Assembly (NCBI RefSeq): GCF_030285625.1
Contig: NZ_CP127294.1
Location: 506,001 to 570,000, forward strand
Source of the DNA: Amycolatopsis sp. 2-15
GTDB lineage: Bacteria; Actinomycetota; Actinomycetes; Mycobacteriales; Pseudonocardiaceae
Direction of reading: 5' to 3'
Length of the DNA: 64,000 bases
This document shows positions 17,925 to 26,069 of the stretch, in pieces. The stretch's first letter is position 1, and each line of letters opens with the position of its first letter. Position numbers and translations under genes: made by a program. Below the pieces are notes generated by a model, which worked only from the letters and a program-made list of their open reading frames with translations, did no database searches and had not been told where the DNA came from.

Positions 17925-18306
17925 GTGAGCAGAGTACGGCGATCACCCTGCGCGCAGGTGAGGAACCGACGAACTGCATGATCTGCCTCGGCGCGGTGTT
18001 GTCTGCCTCGGCTCCGCCGAGGCGGCGAGATCGCCGCAAGCCGGCTTCTTCCCTCCCGATTTCGCGCGGCCCAGGGGCCGCGCGAAATCGCTCAGTCCAG
18101 AAGCCGGCGCGATCTCGCGTGCAGCTCAGGTTCGCTGCCCAAGCTCAGGCGGTGCCGATGGGGAGGTCGCGCACCCGGCCGGCCGTCTGCACCCACGCGG
18201 ACTAGCGGCAAACCTGCGCTCGGGTCGGCTGCGGCTCACTCAACGGCGCTCACTCAGAGCGACAGTCCGCGCCGGCACCAGACGACTCCAGCGACCCGAC
18301 CCGTGA
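17925..18306. other. 382-base intergenic region rich in inverted repeats
   Basis: No convincing gene is seen between the two minus-strand glycosyltransferase genes. The left half (17925-18004) should hold the promoter of the gene ending at 16776. The middle holds hairpins and a nested inverted repeat (18005-18118, listed separately). The right part (18119-18306) shows nothing recognisable beyond GC-rich sequence downstream of the gene ending at 18307. Confidence 0.6.
18005..18118. repeat. Nested inverted-repeat element with one separate hairpin
   Basis: A perfect hairpin GCCTCGGC-TCC-GCCGAGGC spans 18005-18023. A nested structure follows. Outer arms are 18025-18034 with 18109-18118 (10/10), middle arms 18040-18049 with 18099-18108 (10/10), and inner arms 18057-18072 with 18075-18090 (16/16). 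A five-base bulge separates outer and middle arms on the left only. Together they can fold into one long hairpin of 36 bp. A smaller alternative stem at 18022-18037 competes with the outer arm. Function is unknown; terminator, mRNA stabiliser or a repeated genomic element are possible. Confidence 0.8.
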
Positions 18307-19374
18307 TCACGTCCGCTTCCGGTGCGCCGCCCACACCGCCTCCGCCGCGGCCCGCCACGTGAACTCCCGTGCGCGGTCCCGGCCCAACCGCACCAGTTCC
18401 GCCGCGCGCGCGGGCGACCCGAGCACCTCCCGCAGCCCCGCGGCCAACGCCACCGCGTCGCCGCGCGGCACGACCACCCCGGCGCCGCCGGCAACCTCCA
18501 CCAGGGCCGGGACGTCGGTGTGCACCACGGGCACCCCGGAAGCCATCGCCTCCAGCACCGGCAGGCCGAAGCCCTCCGCCAGGCTGGGCACGGCCAGCAC
18601 GCTCGCCCCGCGCAGAGCCGTGGCCAGTTCCGCGTCCGTCACCTTGCCCAGCACGTGCACGTCGGTCAGGCCGCGTGAAGCGGCGAGCGCGACCGGGTCG
18701 ATGCCGCCCCAGCCGGGCTGGCCGGCGAGTACCAAGGCCACATCTCCAACAGCGGCGACGGCGTCCACCAGCACGTCGATGCCCTTGCGCGGCTCGATGG
18801 TCCCCACGGCGAGCACGTACTTCGAAGGCAGGTCCAGCACCGCCGAACCCTGGGGCACCGTCACGCCGTGGGGCACCACGCGCACCGGCACGGTCACGTC
18901 CACCAGCACGGCCAGCTCGTCGGCCACCGCCCGCGTCGGCACGATCAAGGTCGACGCCCGGCGCGCGGCCCGCGCGATCATCGACCGGTGCCAGCTCACG
19001 CCGCGGGCGGTCAGGGTCTCGGGGTGGGTCCACGGCACGGTGTCGTGGACGGTCACGGTCAGCGTCTTGCCCGCGGGCGGGCGCGGCGGCGCGAAGGGCG
19101 TCGGCGCGTGGACCGCGTCGCCGCCCGGCCACCAGGGCACGCCGAGCTGCCACAGGCCGACCAGGGCGCGCGGCGGCACTGGGAGCACGCGCGGCCCCTC
19201 GACGCCATCGACCACAGCGGAAGAAACCTCAGCGTGGCGCGCGACCACACTAGACACCGTCCAGCCCGGCGGCGCGGTGCGCGCCAGCGCGGGCAGCAGT
19301 TCGGCGGTGTACCGGCCCGTACCACCCGGGACGGGGGCGAGCAGCTGCTCGGCGAGCACTACCAGTTCGGGCAC
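18307..19374 (-). CDS. GT4-family glycosyltransferase
   Basis: A 355-residue GT-B enzyme. It opens VPELVVLAEQLLAPVPGGTGRYTAELLPAL with the acceptor glycine loop, has YVLAVGTIEPRKGIDVLV in the donor domain, and AEGFGLPVLEAMASG as the EX7E motif. The GTG at 19374 is chosen because the divergent GT2 gene starts only 18 bases away, so both promoters must overlap and the two are likely expressed together. The rest of the longer open frame is antisense to that GT2 gene. Sugar specificity is unknown. Confidence 0.87.
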   Translation of the reverse strand: MPELVVLAEQLLAPVPGGTGRYTAELLPALARTAPPGWTVSSVVARHAEVSSAVVDGVEGPRVLPVPPRALVGLWQLGVPWWPGGDAVHAPTPFAPPRPPAGKTLTVTVHDTVPWTHPETLTARGVSWHRSMIARAARRASTLIVPTRAVADELAVLVDVTVPVRVVPHGVTVPQGSAVLDLPSKYVLAVGTIEPRKGIDVLVDAVAAVGDVALVLAGQPGWGGIDPVALAASRGLTDVHVLGKVTDAELATALRGASVLAVPSLAEGFGLPVLEAMASGVPVVHTDVPALVEVAGGAGVVVPRGDAVALAAGLREVLGSPARAAELVRLGRDRAREFTWRAAAEAVWAAHRKRT

Positions 19375-19392
19375 GCCGCTATTCTCACCCAG

Positions 19393-20322
19393 GTGACCAG
19401 CGCGGAAACCGGCAGCACCGTAGTCGTGGTCACCTGGCGTGGCGCGGCTCACGTCGAGGCCTGCCTCGAAGCCCTCGCCGCGCAGACGCGTCCACATCGG
19501 ACGCTCGTGATCGACAACGCCTCCGACGACGGCACCGCCGCCCTCCTCAAGGCCCACCCGTCGAAACCGCAGATCATCCGCCTCAAGCGCAACACCGGCT
19601 ACGCGGGCGCGATGGCCGTGGCCCTTGAACACACGACAACGCCGGCGATCGCCTGGCTCAACGACGACGCCGCCCCCGAGCCCACCTGGCTCGCCGAGCT
19701 CGAAGACACCCTCGACGAACAGCCGCTCGCCGCCGCCGTCACGAGCCGCCTGGAGCTGGCCGACGGCACCACCCAGTCGACCGGCGTGCGCCTCACCGCC
19801 GACGGCCACGGCGCCGACCTCACCGAACCCGTCGACGAGGTCTTCGGCTTCTGCGGCGGCGCCGCGCTCCTGCGAACCGACGCCGTGCGCGCCGTCGGCG
19901 GCGTCCCCGCGAGCTTCTTCTGCTACTACGAGGACACCGACACCGCGTGGCGCCTGCGCCTCGCCGGCTGGCACGTCGTCTCGGCCCCGAAGGCCCGCGT
20001 CCGCCACCTCCACGGCGCCAGCACCAGACCCGGCTCGCCCCTGTTCCACCGCTGGAACGAACGCAACCGCCTGCTGATGCTTCTCAGATGCGCCCCGGCC
20101 GCGGTCGCCGTGCGCGAACTCGTCCGGTTCGCCGTGATCACCGCCCTGCTCCCCCTCCGCCGGAACAAGCCCGGCGCCGCCAACTTCCACGTCGGCCTCC
20201 GCGCGCGGGTGCTGGCCGAAGTGGTCATGAGACTCCCCGCCACGCTGCGCGCCCGCAGACGCACAGGCGAGATCACCACCCTCGGCCGAGGGGCGATCTG
20301 GGACGCCTGGGCGGGCCTTTAA
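19393..20322 (+). CDS. GT2-family glycosyltransferase
   Basis: A 309-residue inverting transferase with a GT-A fold: VVVVTWRGAAHVEACLEALAAQ, DNASDDGTAALL, GYAGAMAVALEH, the DXD-like WLNDDAAPEP and the acceptor motif CYYEDTDTAWRLRLAGWHV. This is the rhamnosyltransferase-like subgroup, sharing motifs with wbbL and with the N-terminal half of the next gene. The GTG at 19393 is the first start after the divergent gene. A C-terminal hydrophobic stretch (FAVITALLPLRR) may bind the membrane. It is followed 37 bases later by the GT2-GT4 fusion gene. Confidence 0.87.
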   Translation: MTSAETGSTVVVVTWRGAAHVEACLEALAAQTRPHRTLVIDNASDDGTAALLKAHPSKPQIIRLKRNTGYAGAMAVALEHTTTPAIAWLNDDAAPEPTWLAELEDTLDEQPLAAAVTSRLELADGTTQSTGVRLTADGHGADLTEPVDEVFGFCGGAALLRTDAVRAVGGVPASFFCYYEDTDTAWRLRLAGWHVVSAPKARVRHLHGASTRPGSPLFHRWNERNRLLMLLRCAPAAVAVRELVRFAVITALLPLRRNKPGAANFHVGLRARVLAEVVMRLPATLRARRRTGEITTLGRGAIWDAWAGL

Positions 20323-20359
20323 GCTGGGCCAGGCCCGACATCACGGACAGGAGCTCGTT

Positions 20360-22873
20360 TTGCCGCTGGGGGAACCGCAACCGCTCGTCTCGGTGATCGT
20401 GGTGAACTACCGCGGCGCCGAAGACACGATCACCTGCCTTCGCGCACTGTCGGCCGACCTGGACTACGAGCACGGCGAGCTGATCTGCGTCGAGAACGCC
20501 TCCGGGGGCGACGACGCCGAGCGCATCCGCTCCGCCGTGCCGGCCGTGAAGCTGATCGAGTCGCCCGTGAACAGCGGCTTCGCCGGGGGCTGCAACCTCG
20601 GCGCGAAGCACGCCGAAGGCACCGTCCTCGCTTTCCTCAACAACGACGCCCGCCCGGCGCCCGCGTGGGTCTCCGCGGCCGTCGCGGAGCTGCAGGCGCA
20701 GCCGACCGTCGCGGCGGTGGCCAGCAAGGTCGTCGACTGGGACGGCACGGGCACCGACTTCGTCGACGCGGGCCTGACCTGGTTCGGCATGGGCTACAAG
20801 CGCCACGCGGGCAGCCCGCTGGCCGACGTGCCCGAGGCCGAGCGCGACGTCGCCAAGGACGTGCTCTTCGGCACCGGCTCGGCGATGTTCGTGCGCGCCT
20901 CGGTGTTCGCCGAGCTCGGCGGCTTCGACGAACGATTCTTCATGTTCTACGAGGACGTCGACCTCGGCTGGCGGCTGAACCTGCGCGGCTGGCGGGTGCG
21001 TTACGTGCCCGAATCGCTGGCCTACCACCGCCACCACGGCACGATGTCGGCCGTCGACGCGCCCGAGACCGGCCGCGAGACCTTCCTGCTGGAACGCAAC
21101 GCGCTCGCCGCCCTTTACAAGAACCTCTCCGACGAGTCGCTGGCCAAGGCCCTGCCCGCGGCGCTGGCCCTGGCCGTCCGGCGCGCCACCGCCCGCGGCG
21201 GCCTGGACCCCGAGCAGCTGAACCTCGAAAAGGGCGTCGGCCCGGTCGAGACGGGTGACCTCGCGGTGCCGCGGACGACAGTCGCGGGCGTGCTGGCCAT
21301 CGACCGGTTCGTGGAGATGATGCCCTCGCTCGCCGAGTCGCGCGCCGAGGAGCAGGCCGCTCGCGTCCGCACCGACGCCGACCTGCTTCCCTTGCTGCGC
21401 AAGGCTTTGGAGCCCGCGTACCCGCTCCCGGACTACCTGCGGGCCCACGACATCCTCGTCGAGGCCTTCGGCATCGAGGCCGTGTTCGGCCGGCGCCGCA
21501 AGATCCTCGTCCTCACCGGCGACTCGATCACCGAGCGCATGGCCGGCCCGGCGATCCGCGCGTGGAACATCGCCTCGACGCTCGCCGCCGAGCACGAAGT
21601 GCACCTGATGACCACCAACCCGCTGCTCTCGCCGCCGCCCGCGGCGTTCCGGATCAGCTCGGGCAAGTTCCGCGACCTCGACGCCCCCATCGAGTGGGCC
21701 GACGTGATCATCCTGCAGGGCCACGTGCTGGAGCTCGCGCCGACGCTGAAGAAGCAGCACGCGAACAAGATCGTGGTCGCCGACGTCTACGACCCCATGC
21801 ACCTGGAGCTGCTGGAGCAGGGCAAGGGCGTGGCCGACGACCAGCGCGCGCTCGACCTCGCGGGCGTCACGAAGGTCCTCGACGCACAACTGGAGCGCGC
21901 CGACTTCTTCCTCTGCGCCTCCGAGCGGCAGCGCCACTTCTGGCTGGGCCACCTCGCCGCGCTGGGCCGGCTGTCGCCGCGGCTCTACGACGCCGACCCG
22001 ACCACGCAGTCGCTGCTGGCCGTGGTGCCGTTCGGCCTTTCGCCGCACGAACCCGTGCGCACCGGCCCCGGCCTGCGCGCGTCGCTGGGCCTCGGCGAGT
22101 CCGACCGCGTGGTGCTGTGGGCCGGCGGCGTGTACAGCTGGTTCGACCCGCTCACGCTCATCAGCGCGATGGATCTGCTCCGCCAGAACCGGGACGACGC
22201 GCGGCTCGTGTTCCTCGGCATGAAGCACCCGAACCCCGAGGTCGCCGAGATGGACATCGGCGCGCGCACCATCCGCCTGGCCGATTCGCTGGGCCTCACC
22301 GACAAGCACGTGTTCTTCAACGAGCAGTGGGTGCCCTACGGCGAGCGCCAAAACTGGCTGCTCGACGCCAACTGCGGCGTGACCACGCACTACGAGCACG
22401 TCGAGACCACGTTCGCCTTCCGCACGCGCGTGCTCGACTACCTGTGGGCGGGCCTGCCGATCGTCACCACCGACGGCGACGCGTTCGCCGACCTCGTCCG
22501 CACCGAGCGGCTCGGGGTCGTCGTGCCGGCCGAAGACGCGGAGGCGCTGGCGGCCGCGCTGGAGAAGTCCCTGTACGACGAGGACTTCGCGGCGGGCTGC
22601 GTCGAGCGGATCGCCGAGGTCGCGCGCCGTTACGCGTGGCCGGAGGCGCTGAAGCCGCTGGTGGAGTTCTGCCGCAACCCGCGTCCGGCCGCCGACCGGC
22701 TCCCGGGCACCGCGGACCTCACGACCACCGCCCCCGTCCGCGGCACGGCGCTGGTCCGCCGCGACGTCGACCTCGTCCGCGAGTACCTCTCGCAGGGCGG
22801 CCCGAGCGAGCTGGCCCGCCGCGTCGGCGGCCGCGTCGTGAAGGTCGCCCGGCAACGGTTGCGCCGTGGCTGA
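20360..22873 (+). CDS. GT2-GT4 fusion glycosyltransferase, 837 residues
   Basis: Two complete transferases in one chain. Residues about 8-280 are a GT2 domain (VSVIVVNYRGAEDTI, FLNNDARPAP, MFYEDVDLGWRLNLRGW). A helical linker of about 100 residues follows. Residues about 370-780 form a GT-B domain (KILVLTGDSITERMAGPAIRAWNIA; VVLWAGGVYSWFDPLTLISAM; FAFRTRVLDYLWAGLPIVTTDGD). The TTG at 20360 has ACAGGAG eight bases upstream. The C-terminus overlaps the next GT4 gene by eight bases. Such fusions usually add two consecutive sugars to a lipid- or wall-linked polymer. The chemical product is unknown. Confidence 0.87.
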   Translation: MPLGEPQPLVSVIVVNYRGAEDTITCLRALSADLDYEHGELICVENASGGDDAERIRSAVPAVKLIESPVNSGFAGGCNLGAKHAEGTVLAFLNNDARPAPAWVSAAVAELQAQPTVAAVASKVVDWDGTGTDFVDAGLTWFGMGYKRHAGSPLADVPEAERDVAKDVLFGTGSAMFVRASVFAELGGFDERFFMFYEDVDLGWRLNLRGWRVRYVPESLAYHRHHGTMSAVDAPETGRETFLLERNALAALYKNLSDESLAKALPAALALAVRRATARGGLDPEQLNLEKGVGPVETGDLAVPRTTVAGVLAIDRFVEMMPSLAESRAEEQAARVRTDADLLPLLRKALEPAYPLPDYLRAHDILVEAFGIEAVFGRRRKILVLTGDSITERMAGPAIRAWNIASTLAAEHEVHLMTTNPLLSPPPAAFRISSGKFRDLDAPIEWADVIILQGHVLELAPTLKKQHANKIVVADVYDPMHLELLEQGKGVADDQRALDLAGVTKVLDAQLERADFFLCASERQRHFWLGHLAALGRLSPRLYDADPTTQSLLAVVPFGLSPHEPVRTGPGLRASLGLGESDRVVLWAGGVYSWFDPLTLISAMDLLRQNRDDARLVFLGMKHPNPEVAEMDIGARTIRLADSLGLTDKHVFFNEQWVPYGERQNWLLDANCGVTTHYEHVETTFAFRTRVLDYLWAGLPIVTTDGDAFADLVRTERLGVVVPAEDAEALAAALEKSLYDEDFAAGCVERIAEVARRYAWPEALKPLVEFCRNPRPAADRLPGTADLTTTAPVRGTALVRRDVDLVREYLSQGGPSELARRVGGRVVKVARQRLRRG

Positions 22874-23951
22874 CCGGCCGTTGCGCGTGCTGCTCGACGG
22901 CACCCCGCTGCTCGGGTCCCGCACGGGCATCGGCCGCTACACGGCGGCGTTGAGCGAGGAGCTCGCGTCGATGTCCGAAGTGGACCCTCGCGCGGTGGCG
23001 TTCACATTGCGGGGCTGGCGAAAGCTGCGCGGCGTCCTGCCTCACGGCGCGCGGGCTCGCGGGATGCCGGTGCCCGCGCGACTGTTGCGCCGCGCGTGGC
23101 TGCGGTCCGAGCTGCCGCCGGTCGAGCTGTTCGCCGGCCCCACCGACGTCGTCCACGGCACCAACTTCGTCCTCCCCGGCCGGCTGCGCGCCGCCGGTGT
23201 GCTGACCATCCACGACCTGGCTTTCCTCGACGAACCCGGCGAGCTCGCGCCGTCCGACCGGACGCTGCCGGAGCTGGTGCGCCGCGGCGCCCGTCGTGCC
23301 GACGTGATCTGCACGCCCACCTCGGCCGTCGCCGACTCGGTCGCCGAACGCCTGGACGTTTCCCGCGACAAGATCGTCGTCACCCCGCTCGGCGTGAACC
23401 CGGCGTGGTTCACCGCCCGCCCGCCGGACGACGGCCAGCGCGCGAAGCTCCGCCTGCCCGAGAAGTACCTGCTGTTCGCCGGCGCCGCCGGGCCGCGCAA
23501 GGGCCTCGACTGGCTGGCCCGCACACACGCGTCCGCGCCGGATCTGCCGCCGCTGGTCTTCGCCGGGCCGGGTCCGTTCCCGCGCCTGCCGCGCTCCGGA
23601 CAGACGGGTTATCTGTCCGATGTGGACCTCAGGACCGTCGTCGCGGGGGCTGCCGCGTTGGTGCTGCCGTCGCGCGACGAGGGCTTCGGGCTGCCAGTGC
23701 TGGAGGCCATGGCGTCCGACGTTCCCGTGGTCTGCACCGACATCGCGGCGCTGCGGGAAGTCGCCGGTCCGTGTGCGACGCTCGTGCCCTACGACGATGT
23801 CGACGGCCTGGCGACGGCCCTGCGGCAAGCCGTCCTGGATCCCCACGCGACGGCCACGTCGACGGCGCGGCGCACGCACGCCGCCGGCTTCACTTGGCGC
23901 AACTGCGCGACGCTGACCGTCGAGGCGTACCGCCGGGCGGCCAACCGCTGA
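22866..23951 (+). CDS. GT4-family glycosyltransferase
   Basis: A 361-residue GT-B enzyme, starting at a GTG that overlaps the previous gene by eight bases. Motifs are VLLDGTPLLGSRTGIGRYTAAL near the N-terminus, VLTIHDLAFLDEP, the donor loop LLFAGAAGPRKGLDWL and DEGFGLPVLEAMASD for EX7E. With the two preceding genes it forms a three-gene glycosyltransferase operon. Close relatives in wall-polysaccharide clusters are mannosyltransferases or rhamnosyltransferases. The sequence alone does not decide this. Confidence 0.87.
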   Translation: MADRPLRVLLDGTPLLGSRTGIGRYTAALSEELASMSEVDPRAVAFTLRGWRKLRGVLPHGARARGMPVPARLLRRAWLRSELPPVELFAGPTDVVHGTNFVLPGRLRAAGVLTIHDLAFLDEPGELAPSDRTLPELVRRGARRADVICTPTSAVADSVAERLDVSRDKIVVTPLGVNPAWFTARPPDDGQRAKLRLPEKYLLFAGAAGPRKGLDWLARTHASAPDLPPLVFAGPGPFPRLPRSGQTGYLSDVDLRTVVAGAAALVLPSRDEGFGLPVLEAMASDVPVVCTDIAALREVAGPCATLVPYDDVDGLATALRQAVLDPHATATSTARRTHAAGFTWRNCATLTVEAYRRAANR

Positions 23952-23962
23952 ATCGCTCGTGA

Positions 23963-24003
23963 GGGCGCACGCGGCGCGTACAAGGACACGGAGGTGTGCG
24001 CCC
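23963..24003. terminator. Weak hairpin between convergent GT4 and rmlD
   Basis: GGGCGCAC at 23963-23970 pairs with GTGCGCCC at 23996-24003, with a 25-base loop. It lies between the convergent stops at 23951 and 24012 and has no T-tract. Possible bidirectional terminator. Confidence 0.35.
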
Positions 24004-24011
24004 CTCCCGAG

Positions 24012-24896
24012 TCAGCTCCGGAAGTACGCGGCCAGCGCCTCACGCCACGGCCGCAACGGCGTCAACCCCGCCTCGCGCCACGATGCGTTGGACAGCACCG
24101 AATACGCGGGCCGCGGCGCCGGCCGAGGGAACTCTTCGGTCGTGCACGGCCGCACCCGCTCGGGATCCGCGCCGATCTCCTCGAAGATCGCCCGAGCGAA
24201 GCCGTTCCACGTCACCTCGCCCTCGCCGGTGCAGTGCAGCACCCGCGACGACGGACCCTCGCCGGCCGCGATCCGCCCGGCCAGCTCCACCAGCCCAGCG
24301 GCCAGGTCCGCGGACCACGTCGGCGACCCGACCTGGTCGTCCACCACGGTCAGCTGGTCCTTCTCGCCCTCGAGCCGCTGGATCGTCTTGACGAAGTTGG
24401 CCCCGCTCTTGCCGTAGACCCAGCTCGTGCGCACCACCCAGGCCGAAGCGCCGGACCCGAGCACCGCGTCCTCGCCGGCGGCCTTGGTCCGCCCGTACGC
24501 GCTCTTCGGCCCCAGCTCGTCCGTGACCTCGTACGGCCGCGAAGCGTCGCCTGGGAACACGTAGTCCGTGGACACGTGCACCAGCGGCACCCGCCGCGAC
24601 GAGCACACGGCGGCGAGCACCCGCGGCCCGTCGGCGTTCACCCCGAACGCGCGGACCTCGTCCTGCTCGGCCGCGTCGACCGCCGTGTAGGCCGCCGCGT
24701 TCACGACCACCGGCGCCGCACCCGCGGCGGCGGCGCGGGAAACCAGCGCGTCGAGCGCCGCGACCACCTCGCCCGCCGAGCGAAGATCCAGCTCCGCCGA
24801 AGCCGGCGCGACCACCTCCACCTCGGGACCCGCGAGCGCTGCCAGGTCGCGGCCGAGCTGGCCGGAACCGCCGGGGACGAGCAGAGCGAGCCGCAC
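24012..24896 (-). CDS. rmlD: dTDP-4-dehydrorhamnose reductase
   Basis: Final NADPH-dependent step of dTDP-L-rhamnose synthesis, supplying the donor for WbbL. The 294-residue extended SDR has a Rossmann start PGGSGQLGRDLAAL, NAAAYTAVDAAE, VSTDYVFPGD, and the catalytic YGRTK (YxxxK). The glycine motif begins GGSGQLG, as usual for RmlD. GTG 24896 is used. It follows rmlB by 42 bases on the same strand, so rmlB-rmlD form an operon. rmlA and rmlC are not in the window. It corresponds to Rv3266c. Confidence 0.93.
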   Translation of the reverse strand: MRLALLVPGGSGQLGRDLAALAGPEVEVVAPASAELDLRSAGEVVAALDALVSRAAAAGAAPVVVNAAAYTAVDAAEQDEVRAFGVNADGPRVLAAVCSSRRVPLVHVSTDYVFPGDASRPYEVTDELGPKSAYGRTKAAGEDAVLGSGASAWVVRTSWVYGKSGANFVKTIQRLEGEKDQLTVVDDQVGSPTWSADLAAGLVELAGRIAAGEGPSSRVLHCTGEGEVTWNGFARAIFEEIGADPERVRPCTTEEFPRPAPRPAYSVLSNASWREAGLTPLRPWREALAAYFRS

Positions 24897-24938
24897 CGTC
24901 TTACCTCCACACGAAAAGCTTCACCAGCACGAAAATGT

Positions 24939-25931
24939 TCAGGACGTGCCGAGCGCGGCGCGGCCCTTCAGCGGCTCCCACCACGCGCGGTTGTCGGCGT
25001 ACCAGCGCACCGTACCCGCAAGACCGTCCTCGAAGGACACCCGCGGAGCGTAACCGAGCTCGGAGCTGATCTTGGTGATGTCGACGCTGTAGCGCCGGTC
25101 GTGGCCCTTGCGGTCCGCCACGGGCTCCACCCGCTCCCAGCCGACGCCCACCGCGTCGAGCAGCCGCCCGGTCAGCTCGCGGTTGGTGAGCTCCGTGCCG
25201 CCGCCGATGTTGTAGATCTCGCCGGCGCGCCCGCCGTCGGCGACGAGCTGGATGCCGTGGCAGTGGTCGTCCACGTGGAGCCAGTCGCGCACGTTCAGGC
25301 CGTCGCCGTAGAGGGGCACTTTCAGCCCGTCGAGGAGGTTGGTGGTGAAGAGCGGGATGACCTTTTCAGGGAACTGGTACGGGCCGTAGTTGTTCGAGCA
25401 CCGTGTGACGCACACGGGCAGCCCGTGGGTACGGAAGAAGGAGCGCGCGATCAGGTCCGAGGACGCCTTCGACGCGGAGTACGGCGAATTCGGCTCCAGC
25501 ACGTGGTCTTCCGACCACGAACCGTCCGCGATGGACCCGTAGACCTCGTCGGTGGACACGTGCACGAACTTGCCGACGCCCGCCTCCAGCGCGGCCTGCA
25601 GCAGTGTCTGGGTGCCCAGCACGTTCGTGAGCACGAAGTCGGCCGAGCCCAGGATCGAACGGTCCACATGCGACTCCGCCGCGAAGTGCACCACCAGGTC
25701 GACGCCGCGCATCAGGTCCGAGACCAGGGGGGCGTCGCAGATGTCGCCGCGGACGAACCGCAGGCGGGGGCTGTCGGCGACCGGGTCGAGGTTCGCCTCG
25801 TTGCCGGCGTAGGTGAGCTTGTCCAGCACCACGACCTCGGCGTCACGCAGCGTCGGGTAGGCACCCGAAACCACCTGCCGGACGTAGTGCGATCCGATGA
25901 ACCCCGCACCGCCCGTGACCAGGACTCGCAT
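24939..25931 (-). CDS. rmlB: dTDP-glucose 4,6-dehydratase
   Basis: Converts dTDP-glucose to dTDP-4-keto-6-deoxyglucose, the second step to dTDP-rhamnose. The 330-residue SDR shows VTGGAGFIGSHYVR at the N-terminus, HFAAESHVDRSI, VSTDEVYGSI, the catalytic YSASKASSD and the substrate motif NNYGPYQFPEKVIP. The ATG at 25931 gives the conserved MRVLVTGGAGF start with AGGGTGGAGAAG upstream. The family also serves secondary-metabolite deoxysugars, but the adjacent rmlD and wbbL support a wall role. It is divergent from the LCP genes, with 138 bases between for promoters. Confidence 0.94.
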   Translation of the reverse strand: MRVLVTGGAGFIGSHYVRQVVSGAYPTLRDAEVVVLDKLTYAGNEANLDPVADSPRLRFVRGDICDAPLVSDLMRGVDLVVHFAAESHVDRSILGSADFVLTNVLGTQTLLQAALEAGVGKFVHVSTDEVYGSIADGSWSEDHVLEPNSPYSASKASSDLIARSFFRTHGLPVCVTRCSNNYGPYQFPEKVIPLFTTNLLDGLKVPLYGDGLNVRDWLHVDDHCHGIQLVADGGRAGEIYNIGGGTELTNRELTGRLLDAVGVGWERVEPVADRKGHDRRYSVDITKISSELGYAPRVSFEDGLAGTVRWYADNRAWWEPLKGRAALGTS

Positions 25932-26069
25932 CTTCTCCACCCTTCGTGCCCGCTTCTCGTGCCCGACCGGGCAATCCGACCACCAGACTACGGATGACTC
26001 ACACGAGACTCGGTAGAGTCTGCCGAAGGCACTCCGGTGCCCACGGGGGCATGGGCGGGGGAGGAACGC

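Noticed and set aside
20273..22930. An 885-residue minus-strand open frame
   Set aside because: It is fully antisense to the GT2-GT4 fusion gene, has Arg/His/Gly-rich noise composition and no domain. Long antisense frames are expected at this GC content.
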